A program made the position numbers and the translations under genes. The notes under the pieces are model-generated. The model was not told where the DNA came from, did not search any database, and saw nothing but the letters and a program-made list of their open reading frames with translations. From the NCBI GenBank assembly GCA_028293225.1, contig JAQGPE010000190.1, positions 1 through 7,560 of the forward strand: 7,560 nucleotides of DNA. The letters run 5' to 3'. Below, one piece after another: positions 6,782-7,560 of this stretch. The stretch's first letter is position 1; each line of letters starts with the position of its first letter. The DNA is from Akkermansiaceae bacterium (GTDB lineage: Bacteria > Verrucomicrobiota > Verrucomicrobiia > Verrucomicrobiales > Akkermansiaceae).

Positions 6782-7560
6782 ATGGTTGAGACCTTCCAGA
6801 GCATTCTTTCGTCGATCGGAGCGCCCATCCCGGGCCGTCCGCGGGTCCTGATTTTCGCCGACTCGCCGCTGCCCAGCCTGCTGCACGGCGCGCTCGGCCG
6901 CGGCGGCGGCCAGGGCGCGACCTGGCTTTCCCAGGTTGCCCAAGGCTACGCCGCCGCCACCGATCTGGAGATTGTCTGGATCGATTTCGCCGTCGGCAGC
7001 AAGGAGTCGGAAATCCACCGCCTGGAGAACCAGACCTTCATCCGTCTGGCTCACCCGAAGCACAGCTGGGACCTGCTGCTGAAGTTCCGCATCGTTCGCT
7101 GGCGCGCCCGCCGGCTGCTGAAAAAGCTCCAGCCCGCCGTGGTCCATTGCTGGGGCACCGAGCGCATCCACTCCGCGGTCCTCGCCGTGGCCACCTGCCC
7201 GACCATCCTCTCGATGCAGGGCATCCTGACCCGCTATCACGAAATCGGCGGCCTGCCCTCGATCTGGCAGTGGCAGGTCATGGTGAACAGCGAGCCGCAG
7301 TTCATCCGCGCCGCCACCGTCGTCACCAGTGAGTCAAAGTGGGGTCTCGACCAGGTCCTCCGCATCCACCCCGCCGCCGTCACGGAGCAGGTGGAATACG
7401 GCGTGCATCCCTCCTTCTACGACGTCGCCTGGCAGCCGGATCCGCAGCGCCCGCTGATCTTTTACTCCGGCTCCATCGACTGGCGGAAAGGCCTGGACGT
7501 GCTCCTCGCCGCCGCCGCTCTGCCCGGCGAGCGCCACTGGACCCTGGCCATCGCCGGCGA
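6782..7560 (+). CDS. GT4-family glycosyltransferase, N-terminal part (3' end outside window)
   Basis: The frame is open from the ATG at 6782 to the right edge (259 full codons). It encodes a third GT-B enzyme. A Gly-rich loop GRGGGQGATW (39-48) corresponds to the N-terminal loop of GT4 enzymes that contacts donor or acceptor. VVHCWGTE (120-127) and LSMQG (Gln146, Gly147) match the usual 'H-x-[H/W]' and 'S-x-H-G' elements, with Gln in place of the common His. TVVTSES (Ser183, Glu184) is the 'pSe' linker, and FYSGSIDWRKGLDVLL (Gly230, Arg235, Lys236) starts the donor-binding domain. The E-X7-E motif would lie beyond the window. The start is 11 nt after the previous stop, with a pyrimidine-rich leader and no Shine-Dalgarno sequence, which fits one operon with the two preceding glycosyltransferases. 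Activity is inferred; the missing C-terminal part prevents checking the catalytic Glu. Confidence 0.85.
   Translation, partial: MVETFQSILSSIGAPIPGRPRVLIFADSPLPSLLHGALGRGGGQGATWLSQVAQGYAAATDLEIVWIDFAVGSKESEIHRLENQTFIRLAHPKHSWDLLLKFRIVRWRARRLLKKLQPAVVHCWGTERIHSAVLAVATCPTILSMQGILTRYHEIGGLPSIWQWQVMVNSEPQFIRAATVVTSESKWGLDQVLRIHPAAVTEQVEYGVHPSFYDVAWQPDPQRPLIFYSGSIDWRKGLDVLLAAAALPGERHWTLAIAG

Overview
The window is a GC-rich stretch that carries only plus-strand genes. It reads as the interior of a cell-surface polysaccharide cluster (exopolysaccharide, capsule or O-antigen) of the Wzx/Wzy type. I see no RNA genes, CRISPR array, insertion sequence or phage gene. The organism is probably a high-GC Gram-negative bacterium. 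Codons mostly end in C or G, and most starts lack a Shine-Dalgarno sequence and follow pyrimidine-rich leaders. A Verrucomicrobiota-like source is only a guess, and no gene here fixes the taxonomy.

Layout. The left edge holds the end of a hexapeptide-repeat (left-handed beta-helix) O-acyltransferase (to 286). After a 107-nt gap comes a multi-spanning O-antigen polymerase/ligase-like membrane protein (394-1980). A 140-nt gap with an imperfect hairpin precedes a class I SAM-dependent methyltransferase (2121-2813). A short hairpin with a T-rich tail, a possible weak intrinsic terminator, follows the methyltransferase stop. A Wzx-like flippase of the MOP superfamily (2871-4418) comes next and has the only clear Shine-Dalgarno sequence in the window. 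Three GT-B glycosyltransferases follow with gaps of only 7, 20 and 11 nt (4426-5595, 5616-6770 and 6782 to the right edge). The last four genes are therefore almost certainly co-transcribed. The first three are more loosely spaced.

How the genes would work together (inference from the families). The glycosyltransferases extend a lipid-linked oligosaccharide on the cytoplasmic face. The acyltransferase and methyltransferase would decorate sugars or precursors. The flippase moves the lipid-linked unit across the inner membrane, and the polymerase joins units on the periplasmic side. The initiating phosphoglycosyltransferase and the export proteins (Wza/Wzc type) are not in view and should lie outside the window.

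The main oddities are a local relaxation of codon usage in the N-terminal half of the second glycosyltransferase, the possible terminator inside the cluster, and the pyrimidine-rich leaders without Shine-Dalgarno sequences. I found no convincing evidence of an undescribed system; the novelty, if any, would lie in the glycan being made.
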